DNA of 64,000 bases from Drechslerella dactyloides (taxonomy: Eukaryota > Ascomycota > Orbiliomycetes > Orbiliales > Orbiliaceae). Of the stretch, positions 48,204-60,520 are shown in pieces. The notes under the pieces were generated by a model. That model had not been told where the DNA came from, did no database searches, and saw only the letters and a list, made by a program, of their open reading frames with translations. The position numbers and the translations under genes are program-made. The stretch spans positions 124,001 through 188,000 of the forward strand of contig JAGTWJ010000003.1 in assembly GCA_020064725.1 (NCBI GenBank), written 5' to 3'. Positions within the stretch are counted from its first letter, which is position 1. Each line of letters opens with the position of its first letter.

Positions 48204-51175
48204 TTTGAACGATTTGGAAGACGGTTATTTTGAAGTTTCCCAGTTGAAGAGGAATCTCGCGGTCGCGTGGTATATATATGTATTCCGATGACCCAAGTAT
48301 ACGAACAAGTACAGTACGGCGGTTGGTCAATATCGTTGGTGAAACAAATGAACAAATGATGGTAACCACTTGGAGGAATCAATCTCAAGCAACCGACTAA
48401 AGAGATTTCTTGGTAAGATCGAGATTGAGGTGATGAGTAGAATATATATACAAAGTGCGAGGTTGACAACTCAGTATTGTCCATATATATTACTCCCGCA
48501 ATGGACCAGCGCTCGTGGATTTTTTGCTTCTTTTTGCGGCCCCCCAAACAAGAAAAACAGTCTGTCTCGTCCGTTGAATCATGCGTGGGATAGAGTTCAA
48601 GCTTGGTTATTACGTCTGCATGTCTGCATTTTCTCTTTGTCGGCTTGTGTCTCTGTGCATTGTGCGGAGAAACGGACATGATGTTGGGGCACACAGCTGC
48701 ACCCAGCTGCGCCAACCCTGGTTTTCAACTGCTTGTTTTTCCCCGCCAAGAGCAAGCTCGCCTTTGAACTGAATGGCATGGAGTTGTTTCGATGGAGCCA
48801 ATGGTATCACACAATATAGGATTGAGGGGGTTGGTCTCGCCCCAGATGGTGACGGCACAGCCTATTAGACCACCTCTGTGGACCATATTCACACGTTTGA
48901 AGTGTCAAGTTTTTTTTGTTACGTTGGTCTGGCGTGGTCTCGGGCTAGACGTGGCGGGGTCGACGGTCGCTTGAAAGGCCCGTATTCAATGCATCGGGCA
49001 GTTCTGAACCGGCTAGCTTAGTCCTGGAACCATCGATTTCTTGGAGGTCGGCAGCTGTCAAGCTTCACGGAGGCGCGCGAAAATGTAAGCTCAGAATCTT
49101 TATTCTCGAGTCAAGGACCCCAGATCATATGATACCACCAGCAACTGCGCGGAATATCAATCGTCCGGAATCTCCCCCATTCGTTTTCGTGTGGCGGATG
49201 AAACTGGTTTCGGCATGTCAACCCACTAGAGTGCAGTCGCACACAACTCGAAATATGGGTTACACGTCGTAACTGGCCGAAAGAGGTAGCAGTTTTCGTT
49301 CTGGATCGGACACGCCACCCCCTGTGCCGCTGTGGCGATTGAACGTCACAACCCTGCAAATTCCTCCAGGCCAGGAAGAATGGATGCGGTCTCCGTGGAT
49401 CCAAGGAATATCCCAGAAGGCCGATCCACTGAAGTACCCAAGTGCAAGTCCTTGTTCAACTAGACTATATTTTTCCATCTGTCCAGTTGCTCAGCATGTG
49501 CCCAGGTATCTGCTGGTTGGTGGGAAGCGACCCAGTTAAACGTAATTATCACGGTCGTTCTGTGACCGAGCGCTCTGCCGCGAGTCACGATAACGGCTGC
49601 AGCTGTTGCCCGCATTACAAGTTGTACGTCGTTCAACATGGTTTGTACCGTCGCACAGCAGCGAGAAAATGTATCGAGCTGCCGGGGTCCGAGATTGCCA
49701 TATCCAGAATCCCTCGCACTCTTTTCGAAAGTATCTCCCTGCATGTTGCCGCTCCAGCGAATTTTTCCTAGCCAAATGGGGGCCATTCGGCTATCGGTTG
49801 CAACTTTACATGAGTGCGTGTGCATTGTAATGGCCCAAACCTATTATGCAGGCCAGGTGACAGTCACCTTCGCAAGAAAGTATCATTAGATAATTATATA
49901 GCGAAATGGCTGGGGATTTAGGCTTGGCCGTTGGTGTTCGGACGGTTTCACTGGTTGAAACATGGGCTCCCTAGGATCCTTTGCTGGCTGGCGTACCTGC
50001 ATTCGCTTCTTGCTGGTTCGGCCCTGTCATGCGAGCTTACGAAAGAGAGCCGCGAAAGAGTTTGCATGCACATCACCTTCCTTTTGGCTAAAGCCTTAAG
50101 GCTTTCCGGCATGCTGATATGTATGCCTGTATATGGCATATAGTCTCACCATTTCGCATTCAAAATTTTGAGTGCGCTTCTTCTTGGCTTTGCATTCGCG
50201 ATTCGCAGCCAAGTATTGCAAATGTGGCCGACACGCGATGCAACACCTATCACCAACGGCTGCGGACATTGCAATGCAAACCTAAACCATATGTTATTGG
50301 GGCGCACTGACTTGGAGATATAGATGGGATGCATATCGGGTTAACCGGTTGTTGTCCAGCGTTGGAAAGAGAGTATTGCGATACGACCTCGATGCCCCGA
50401 TGCCCGATGCTACCCCGATGGATGCATTTTGACGGAACGTGCATAGTGAATCTGAATCTCTGGTGGGAATCGATGACAGGGTGTCATATTCGTGTCGTCC
50501 AACGAGCTCGAGTCAAACGTTACCTCACCACGAAAGACCTCGCGGCTAGTATGCTAGTAGTTGCAGTTGCGCTACTGCGTACACGTATACACTGTTGAAG
50601 TGGCTGAAATGCGCTAGCCAGCAGCAGCTATATATTGAGAGGGGCGTTAACTCCGTCTTGGTATTCCCTTCTGATCTATGAACACGCTCAGAAAAACTAC
50701 CACGCACAGCAACGCAAGAAAGCACGGTATTTGTAGAATGCGACTTCTATATACAAGTAGTCACAGACAACAAGTAAATTCGGTGCACGTGGGAATTGCC
50801 TGGGATGTGTCCCATAATTTCTGTTGCCACTACATCAATACATATCCCGCTCCTGGTGTAACAGATGACATCTGGCGGTATCACGTGGAGGACAGGTATT
50901 TTTGAAAAGACAGATTCTCAGCAGGATAGATTTTCATGACAGAATGTGATACTGCCAACATAATACTTTTCCCGCTTTCTCTCGGGATCAGTCGCGTTTT
51001 TAGAACGTTCACATGCATGCCACACACGTGTAAACACGCGGTTCCTCTCCATGCATTCAGTCCCTCTAGCTGTCGACAACCCGTGAACCATTTCCTAGCC
51101 TTGAACTGTCAGGTAAAAATCTACCTACCGAACATTCTGCGGTAGCTGCTAGGTGGAGTACGGCTTCACGGCGTG
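48204..51175. other. Long gene-free stretch
   Basis: About 3 kb. Overlapping frames of at most 195 codons on both strands; the longest, at 48128-48715 minus, runs through the promoter and antisense to the GPI-protein gene and has no motif. No repeats or RNA genes recognised. Confidence 0.55.
48271..48280 (-). promoter_or_regulatory. TATA-like element of the GPI-protein gene
   Basis: A TATATATATG run about 70 bp upstream of the ATG at 48203, a fitting distance for a core promoter. Confidence 0.35.
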
Positions 51176-54100
51176 ATGAACATCATGCGTGATCGGGCGC
51201 TGAAATTTACACCTCTCCTGCTGCTTCCGGCATCCATTATCAGTTCGCCACTGGAGCGGATAATCGAATCACGAGACTCGAGATCGCCGGTTCTAGGGCA
51301 GAGAGCAGAAGGGGTTGCCGATGCAACTACAGCTGGCTGCATAGAAGGTAGTTATAAAACGGGAGCATACGATAGGCTTATCAGCCACACAAAAGATGAT
51401 AAGTCTGGAATACCGAAGGGTACAGTTAGTGGGAAAGATAAACGTGGCTCTGGTCAGAAAAATGTTCTCAGAGCTGTTGCGGACGACACGACTGACAGCC
51501 TAGCTGAGCCTGGTATGAATTATAGAAGCAACTGGTCTCTTGGAATCGATGGTGATCACGTTGAAAGTGCGATAAAGTGGCTAGATGCAAACCGGGCTGC
51601 ACTAGCAGGGCTATCTCCATGGGAGAAAGCCAACTTGACGAATTGGGCGAGAGCACTGGCCTACTTCAGCGAGATTGCAGGGACTGGTACGTTCGATACA
51701 GGATCCAAAAAATTAACAGGCGACGAAATATTATCATTTTACGATACAATTGGTCAGGTATGTATCGAATGTATATATATTCCGGAAAACTCCCATTGCG
51801 AACATTAACATATATCATAGGTTACAGATAAAGATTTTGAAGAGACTTTAGCGGAGAATGGAGGTGGTTCTGACAGTGAGAACAGTGAAAGAGGAACGAG
51901 TGAGACGGGTTCTATCGGAATCAGTGTCGGGACGGCTGAAACCTTGAACATTGACACACAACCCGGCAACGTTCGCGTACTTTCGACCCTGAGACCTGAT
52001 TACACAACTGATAGTAGCACGACCTTTAATTCTGAGCCTGGCCTCACTGTTGCCAGCGTGCAGCAGCTCAGCACTGTCCATGTCGTTACTGTGACATCTA
52101 CGACTACGTTCCTGGGAAGTGGAATGGGCTCTTCGAAGGCTAGCTACTATCCTACCTTGACTTTGACGGTTCGACCTAACACAGATAAGGCTGGCTGGTT
52201 GACGGAGATGAGCACGACCGCATCTTCCGGGACCTTCGGCACTGTCGTACCGGACTCGCTATTTCGAAATAGAAAATTGTTTTCGGGAAGTATACGTGGC
52301 ACACGTGCGACATCGACGTCTAGAGCCCCCCTTAAGAACATAAGTGGCACTAGCACTATCACGGTCACCACGACTGGGTCTGAGGTTAATGATCCACCAA
52401 CTGTCACTGCTACAGTGTCCCTTTTTACGGCGACATCCTTGAAGGTAGAGAATGACTCGACCGAACGTTCTAGCGGTAACAGCGACCTTTTGATAACGAT
52501 GACTATAACAACTACGGATATAAGGACCTCTATTACAAGAGGAACAAGGACTATCCAAACAGTAACTCAAATGGTCTCACCTAATGAGGTCGCATCTACG
52601 ACGACTGCCACAGGCAGCTCGACAGGACCTACCACTTTCCGCAGCCAACTTGCCTCCGACACCGTCTTGACCCAAATCTTTGTCCAGAGCAGTGGGACTC
52701 TAACCTCGATCGTCTCGGAAGATAGCTTATCTTCAACCCAGGATCTCCTTAGCTTTGGCTCTGGAAATGTCAGTCCGGCCTCCATGACTTCAGCCAGTGC
52801 AACCCCAGCATATGTGACTTCGAATAGCGCCGGTACCGCGATCTCGACTATACATCCAGGGGTCCATAGAACATTTTGGACTACGTTGAGGCGCGGCTAT
52901 GGGTCGACTTCATCCACCGCGAGCTCTGCGGCACCTAGTAATTCCACATCGGGCACCGCTGCTAGCACCGTTTCCACTTCAAATTTCGAAGAGACTTCTG
53001 GGTTCACTTCAATGAGATCCTATACGACTTCCGGAATATCAGGTGCACTAGCTCACAGGCTAGGGACATCGACTAGGTCTCTCCGCAGCCATACCAACCG
53101 GCTTGGAAGTGCCAGACCCGATTCCAAAAAGCCGGGCGAAATTGGCCGTATCAGCACGAAAAAGGACGAGAAGCCTCGAATGTCTCGTCCAGTTTCCGCG
53201 GCGAGTCGAGGTGACGAAATCGGAATAACGGCTTTAGCGGTAGCTACGATCAATAGAGTCGCTCAGGACAAGAGTCTTCCGACCGCAGAACCTGACAAGA
53301 GTACCACATTGACCGAAAACAATACACCCAAAATATCGGTTTCCGTCCCTATCACGCCTCTTCGAACTACCTCCAACATGCCAGCTACTACAAAAGCGAC
53401 TGGGTTGAATGAGTTCGCCGTCAACAGTTATACCGCTCCAACTGAGCCAAGGTCCCCTACTCCATCTAGCGCTAGTCACACAGCGGTCTCTGGGAGCAAT
53501 AGAGTGTCGACTCTCTTCTCTGTGACCAACGCCACTTCGCACGCGACCGCGGCAACGAATGATACTTCCGCGCATAAAGAGCTCGCATACGGGGCGCTGC
53601 CAACTGTTGGAGCAGCACCCATGCACTCGACAACAACAGCACGCGTGACATCATTCGCGAATACAAGCTCGAATGAATCCGGTCTTACTCTGACACATGC
53701 CCTGCCGAAATATACATTTGCGGCGATTGCACCATCGTTGACGACAATGGTCAATAGCTCGACCGGAATAACAAATAATACGACCTTTACGACTACAGGG
53801 GTAAATAACGCGATATCAAGGACGGGCGGAACCACGATATCCGACATGCGGGAGAGTCCTACAAGCTCTTTGAGCCTTCCCAAGGCTGAGTTCGGTACTA
53901 CGGATAAGACGAGACTCTCTACGCGACATTCGGTCTCATTCGCGCCGAATAGCCGCCAGATATCGCCATTCTCGAATACTTCCATGACAATGTTCGAGAC
54001 AATATCAGGGCCCTCGACTAGATCCACAAAAGAGCCTGCTGCCTCCGCTGGACCGGCCACTACAGAGATGATATCTCGCACTATATCAACAACACCTATA

Positions 54101-54469
54101 CTGCGAGACCAACCTATACCTGCTGAATACTCTACATCCTTTAACGACGTGTCTCACAGCATCACGTCATTAGCCCGCCTTTCGAGCTCTTTCACCACCG
54201 TCCACCGCAGCCCCCCATCAACTATCACATCCGAAGGCTTGTCGACATCATCGAACCGCCACCCTACAGCTTCGAGAGTTACACCCGAGACCACAACGAA
54301 GAGTTTCTCTACCAGGAAGGCCCATAGGGATGCAGAAAGAAATATTAGCCAGCCAACGGATCTTGACCTGGAGAGGCCTACAATCTTGCCATCCAGGCCA
54401 GTGTCTTCCAGGCCAGATACTCCAATGACGCCTACAAAAGCTTCAACGGCAAGAAGAGGTTTTCGATAA
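51176..54469 (+). CDS. Large mucin-like Ser/Thr-rich secreted protein
   Basis: Two exons, 51176-51757 and 51821-54469, encode 1076 residues. An N-terminal hydrophobic segment (LKFTPLLLLPASIIS) fits a signal peptide. Residues of about 110-200 form the only ordered-looking region: NWSLGIDGDHVESAIKWLDANRAALAGLSPWEKANLTNWARAL, a helix-rich block, continuing over the intron (DTIGQVTDKDFEETL). The remaining 850 residues or so are Ser/Thr-rich (TVHVVTVTSTTTF, TSTITVTTTG and similar), with many N-glycosylation sequons, so heavy O-glycosylation is expected. There is no GPI signal at the end (TPTKASTARRGFR). It is probably an extracellular coat or adhesin-like protein. Low complexity prevents family assignment. 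The ATG at 51176 is used; the frame also extends one GTG codon upstream. Confidence 0.75.
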
Positions 54470-56593
54470 CGCCGAACTACAATGATGGCTACAGCCACCA
54501 TCCCGTAGGTGGCAGAAAGTCCGCAAAACTGATGTATATACGAACGCCAACTGCGCCGGAAACGGCCGCTATGACTTGGTGGTTGATGTAGAGAATTGGG
54601 GACTATGATCGAGATCATTTGGTACGGTCACGGCACTGATTGCTCGGCGCACGCGGGCGTATTGTTCCTGCCAGCATGGCAAGAAATCACCCGGTAAAAA
54701 TCAATTGCTAGGAGTAATTTGGGCGAATGGCCGTATGGGGGTCATAAACCAGTTTGGGTCGATATACCTACTTACTTAGTATGTAAATTTAATCGCTTTC
54801 CGAAGTCAGATTGTTAATGTTTAGTTGTGCACCTCGTGGGTCTGGGCTCTGAGTTTGCATTGCAATCAGGTGGGTACTTAGGGGTGGATCTATTGTCATT
54901 CGTAGGGAACTTACGGTAAGCTTTATAGAAATATCCTAGCAATAATATCGGAGAGACAGAGCTGCCACGAGAGCAGGATGCAGCTTGCGGGCAAAATAGA
55001 ACGCAATTATATATGGTTGCAGCATATACCTAAGTACTTATACTTAGTTACTCTACTTGAACTGACAATCTTTCAACCTATCCCCGTGATATATAGCGAA
55101 TTAAAAGTTTTGCTGTATAATACTTATGAAGTATTTATGTACCTATATATATATGGCGAGTATCGAGTGGGGATGGTCTCGTAGGTGGGGATCTTAATTC
55201 GTAGACATCTAAGGTTCCGGACATTGCAACGAGTACGATATCGATATATTGATCGAGATATCTAAGAACTAGATCTATAGAAACTCATCATTTATAGTAT
55301 GAGAATCATTCAAAGTTTTGAGTCTGGGCTGGTTTCGCAAGCCAATCCCACACATTTCCAGCCCAGGCACAATTTATTAGACTATGTCCTTCAAGGATTT
55401 TCCTCGTTTCAATTTCTGATTTGGCTCATGATCAGCGTCGATGTGCACGCATTGCATAGCGAATCTGGATCATGATCGTGGCAGCGCGCGCTTTCAAATG
55501 CAACGATTTCAACGCAATAATTGGTGCTATGCATGCTACGGCCCCGGCGTAATTAAGCGAACGAATTGGAAGCCAACCCAAAAGCGAGGGCGATGAAGGA
55601 AATATTACCTGTTCGATGTTCACACGTCGACGTCTAACGAATCATAGGCATCGTCCGGGCCTGGACAGCCTGGTCTGTGGGATACTTTGAACTTTGCTCT
55701 CACGGATATTTTGTATGAGGGATTTATTTCCCAGGCGATGTGCTTCTAGTTATAGCCAACATCATCGTTGTGAACATGCAGGCCAACAATCTGACTAGGC
55801 CATTTTCATCATTTGGCTTTGGCATCCCATGCAGTTAGGCGAGCACAGCCCCAGGGGATCCAGGGACACGGAACCTGCAAAGTTCGTGAACAAAGCCAAT
55901 TGATAGCCGAGAGATTTTCCGGTTTACCCACGATAAGCGACAGACAATTCGAAACGAGTACTATCTGAAATAAAGCGCACGTATGTTAGGCTGGGGGAAC
56001 CCAACGCTCTGACAATTTATACATTTCGCTGCTTCCATGTAATTTCTGACGGGTGCTGCGGGGCAATCGCTCTCAAAATCTGCTTGTCTGCCTCACAAGC
56101 TTTTCCGAGACTAGTGTTAGAAAGATATCGCGATCAGCACGCCTGCAGATTCTTCATAGATGGGCTCTCTCAATGCTGAATTTAGCCGTGTGTACAACTT
56201 TGTGATATAGTTCGCTTGTAGCCTCATCACGCAGTCGCGCACGAAGCGAGCCATCTCCCCTCCACGCTCTGCGTTGGACTCGGGTGATCTGTCGGCCGCG
56301 TCTCATCGCTGTGGGTTAGCTTTATCAGTCAAGATCGGTCTCCGACACGTGAAGCAAGGACCCCATGTCCTAGCGCTGAATTGGCCCGAAATGTATAAAT
56401 TCCAGGCCGGCACGTCCTTTGCAAATGGAATTTCCTAAAATTTACGAAACCTTTACGTATCCATCCTTTGCATCTGCGAATCCGGCCTGTGTCCCTCAAT
56501 CGGACTCGTACGATCCCTTGTATAAATCTAAACCGCGATATTACCTTACTAAACAGTCAAGTTGTTGCTTCTCTTTTCCATTTCTGGCCAGGG
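54470..56593. other. Gene-free stretch
   Basis: About 2.1 kb, AT-rich around 54.9-55.3 kb. Short frames only; the right end is the promoter of the HAK/KUP gene. Confidence 0.55.
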
Positions 56594-59500
56594 ATGCATA
56601 CGCAGGGTAGTCATGATGGACAAGCAATGACAAAGGTAGAGACCGGCCGCGATGAGGAGCCTGTCAAGAACTTCTCGGCTGCCGGCGATTACGAAGATGA
56701 AGCCCCTGAGTATTGGGAAGGAGATGTCAAGAAGAAGCAAGTCTTCCGTGGTACTATGCTTCTCTGGTGCGTTTCTCTCCACACTCTTTGTGTGCTTAAA
56801 ATTTGGACTCGGAAATCTTCGACGGCCCGCTGACAGAATATGCAGGGTCGCTTACCAGGCAACCGGGTACGATGGCGCATACCCAGGCCGGCTTGAGCCA
56901 TTTGGTGTCAACTCTGCTGGCTGACCGCTTACCCATGCTAATATATTCTGTCCCTCTGTAGAGTCATATATGGTGACATTGGCACCTCTCCTCTTTACGT
57001 CTACAGTTCAACCTTCACCTCCGAACCGACTTGGCATGATCTTGTCGGGGCGCTTTCCCTCATCATCTGGTCTTTAACGATCATTGTCACCATAAAATAT
57101 GTTTTTATTGTTCTTCAAGCCGATGATGAGGGCGAAGGGGGAACTTTTGCTCTTTTCTCACTGCTTAGTCGATACGTAAGATAAGCTTCCCGCACTCATA
57201 TGCATATAGTCGTGGAACATAGCGGGCTTATTTGCGATGGCTTCATAGATTCACATCCTTCGACGTGACCCTATGGATGCTTCGGCTGTCAAGATGAGTA
57301 GGTATTCCACCAACGAACTTGGGAACTCCCACCAAGCTGTTCGCACTGCTGTGGAACGAAGCCGAGTGATGAGGTTATTGCTCTCTGGACTGAGCATCTT
57401 TGGCGTCACTTTGGTTATGTCTGGTAAATAAGCTCCCTTGAATTCTCCCATTGGTTTGTGACACTCCGATTTGCTCTTTTATGCTAATTACGCTCCCATT
57501 CAGATGGAGTGTTGACTCCAGCTCAATCTGTTCTTGGAGCTATCCAGGGCCTTAAAGTCGTCCACCCATCACTCAGTACAAGCGCGATTGTAGGAATCAG
57601 CTGTGCAATCTTGGTTGTGCTATTCCTGATCCAACCTTTCGGTATCACCAAATTGACGATCGGATTCTCGCCTATCGTCATAGTATGGCTTCTTTTTAAT
57701 GCTGTTTTTGGTATCTACGTATGTCACCTCAACTTATATTCGCTATGTATCAGAACTACAAACACTAAATCCACGGATTATTATAGAATCTTGCTAGATA
57801 TGACCATTCTGTTCTCAAAGCATTCTCGCCGTACTTCGCTGGAGCATGGTTCGTTAGAAATGGCACAGATGGATGGAAAGCTTTGGGTGGAATTCTCTTA
57901 GCATTCGCTGGGTCAGTCATCTTGAATAGTATCGTCAGCCTTCGTCAAATCATAACAGCTTGCTGAAGAGGAGCTATGAAATAGGTGTGAATGTCTATTC
58001 GCTGATCTCGGTAGCTTCTCTAAGCGTGCCGTTCAGATCAGCTGGGTATTTTTTGCGTACCCTACACTCATCCTAGCGTATGCTGGTCAGGCAGCCTATA
58101 TTTCAGTCCACGAAGGCGCATACACGAACCCATTCTTCAACACTGTTCCACATGGTCTCTTCTGGCCCAGTCTCATTCTGTCAATATTAGCTGCAATTGT
58201 CGCCTCCCAGGCTACCATCACGGCCACATTCCAACTGTTGACACAAATAATGGCTCTGAACTACTTCCCCAAGCTTACGGTTATCCACACCAGCACGGAG
58301 ATTCATGGCCAGGTGTACATTCCGTTCGCCAACTGGCTCCTCATGATCGGCTGCATCATAGTCACTGCTGTGTACAATAACGTAAGATCTCCGTCCGACG
58401 CTCCTCTCTCCGATTCTAATAGTGAAAGAATAGACTACGAGCCTCGGCAATGCTTATGGTGTCTGCGTTATTTTGGTGACTTTCATCACCACCTGCCTCG
58501 TCGGCGTGGTTGCTATTGTCGTATGGCGTATCAATATATTAATCGTCGCCACAGTTTTCTTCATCTTTGCCTGCTTTGATGGCCTATTTCTTTCGGCAGC
58601 ACTTACCAAGGTCCCAACCGGGGCCTGGTTCACTCTTGTCGTCGCCGCGATTCTTGCATCTGTTATGCTTCTCTGGCGATTCGGCAAACACAGACAATGG
58701 GCTGCGGAACGAGAGATGCAGATCCAAGACAGGGCCTTCCATAATGCGGTTGTAGCTAAAAAGGATGGCATGTGGCTTTCTGGAGGCAAGAAGCCCGTCA
58801 GTGCAATCAAAGGTGAGTGGTATATACGGCCTGTACGAGTGGCCGGCTACCATGTACTAATGGCCTTCATGATCTCAGGTATCGGTATATTCATGGATAA
58901 AACAGGGTTTCTTTATCCAACCGTCTATACTCGCTTCTTGAGATCCTTCGAGGCGCAGCATGCCATCACGATATTTCTCAATATCCGACACGTTACCATT
59001 CCTAGCGTATGGCAAAACCCCCGATTTAGTTTAACCTACAAAGTACGCTAATGTTTTCCCTTGAGGCAGATTGATGACTCTCAAAGATATGCTATCTATA
59101 GGCTTGACTCCCTTCTCAATACGTACCGCATCATAGCTCGGTACGGCTATAACGAGACTGTTCCAGCAAATCTTTGCGAAGTAATCAAAGCTAAGCTTGG
59201 GGAATATCTCACTCGCATGGAGCGTCCTGTGTCTGAGCCTCCGAATGGCCCATCTGCCAAAGCGGAAATTGAATCTAGTGGCGCGGATATTAGCGGTGGA
59301 GATCCCGGAATCCAGTTTGCCTCTGAAGACGAAATCAGTCAGGTGCGCCAACGCCATGGTTTCGTTGAGACTACGTCTCTCACTTCTGAGAAAACATCCC
59401 TATCTTCCGCCTTCGAGGAACAGGTTGTTTTCTTGCTCGGGAAACAGCGCCTTACCGAACGTAAGGATCGCGACATCGTCACGAGGATCTTGCTTGCGCG

Positions 59501-59597
59501 CTACAACTGGTTGAGAGAGCAAACTATCAACAAAGTCAATTTTCTTGGACTGCCAATTGACCAAGTTACGGAAATCGGTAGTATCACGGAGATCTAA
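56594..59597 (+). CDS. HAK/KUP-family high-affinity potassium transporter
   Basis: A multi-exon plasma-membrane K+ transporter. The N-terminus is acidic (MHTQGSHDGQ .. YEDEAPEYWEGDVKKKQVFRGTMLLW). Exon joins then give VAYQATGVIYGDIGTSPLYVYSSTF, the hallmark GDIGTSPLYV block of the family, then GALSLIIWSLTIIVTIKYVFIVLQADDEGEGGTFALFSLL (GEGGTFALYSL-type block), LSIFGVTLVMSDGVLTPAQSVLGAIQGL (GDGVLTPAxSVLSAxxGL block), FADLGSFSKRAVQISWVFFAYPTLILAYAGQAAYI, and the QATITATFQLLTQ segment. About twelve membrane spans precede a hydrophilic C-terminal region of some 200 residues, ending VTEIGSITEI. There are about nine introns; those I checked in the first exons preserve frame and motif. No lesion was noticed. 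HAK transporters have a patchy distribution in fungi, and scavenge K+ at low external concentration. Confidence 0.93.
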
Positions 59598-60520
59598 CGA
59601 ATAGGTATACAGAATGATACAAGAACAGCGGGCCTGGGGTGGGGTTGGGGGAGGGGAGGAGCTTATGGGTGGGGACTCGGTGCGCTGGGAGCCCGCGGAC
59701 AAATTAGCAATGCTCTCAAACTCTTTTGATCACAGTAGTTACTTCCCGAAATATTTTTCAAGTCTTGATGCAAATGGTTAGTATGTATACTCATTCGCTC
59801 ACTTGACCATACTATGCTCGATTTAAAGTCCTTATAGATAAATGAGTACTTACATAATATGCATATATGTGGGTGGAGCCCATGGTCGTCGTGTATCATG
59901 TGCCGGCATATATATTTATATAAGCAATTCATGAATTCACCGGTACCATGGAACCACACCATGGGTATCAACGCCGATACTTCGTGCGTTCTGGTTTACG
60001 AGACCAATACCACATATATCTTGACACTGGATTTTAGTCACGTCGCTTGGGATTGTGTGCGGTATATGGTAGTGGATGCCTCAGCTGATTGGTCGCGAGC
60101 CACATAATTACTATGTAATAAGATCCTATATATACACAAGCAGCTTTGATGCATCTCTGACTGCTTAGGCTCTTTGTAGCCAAAAATAAGAATCGATAGA
60201 AACTTGAACAAATGACCCAAGGAAATTAATCGAACTCTAAAATTGACTTTTCCAACGCGCAACGCTGGAGCAGGTAGAACGCCATTTCCCTGCGATGGTC
60301 TATGGGGTGACATACGAAGAGCTAGCCGGTCTTATAAAACAAATGCAAATTGGTATCCAGGTAAAAATTGTTATGCGAGAATCTGACAGACGACAAATGA
60401 AAAATAAAAGGGTCATTAGAGCGGGAAGAACATCGTTGACGCAACTAGTGAACCGCAGGCGCTAACGGTAATCAGGAAAAAGTAAATATATAAAATGGTC
60501 GACGTGGGATGCGCCTGCGA
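59598..60520. other. Convergent 3' intergenic stretch
   Basis: About 920 bp between the ends of the HAK/KUP and rhodopsin-domain genes, with a G-rich run (about 59632-59665) shortly after the HAK stop. Nothing coding recognised. Confidence 0.6.

Noticed and set aside
48128..48715. 195-codon minus-strand frame
   Set aside because: It overlaps the first exon and promoter of the GPI-type protein in another frame and has no motif.
53476..54081. 201-codon minus-strand frame
   Set aside because: It is antisense to the Ser/Thr-rich secreted protein and shows the Val/Ala bias expected of a reverse reading.
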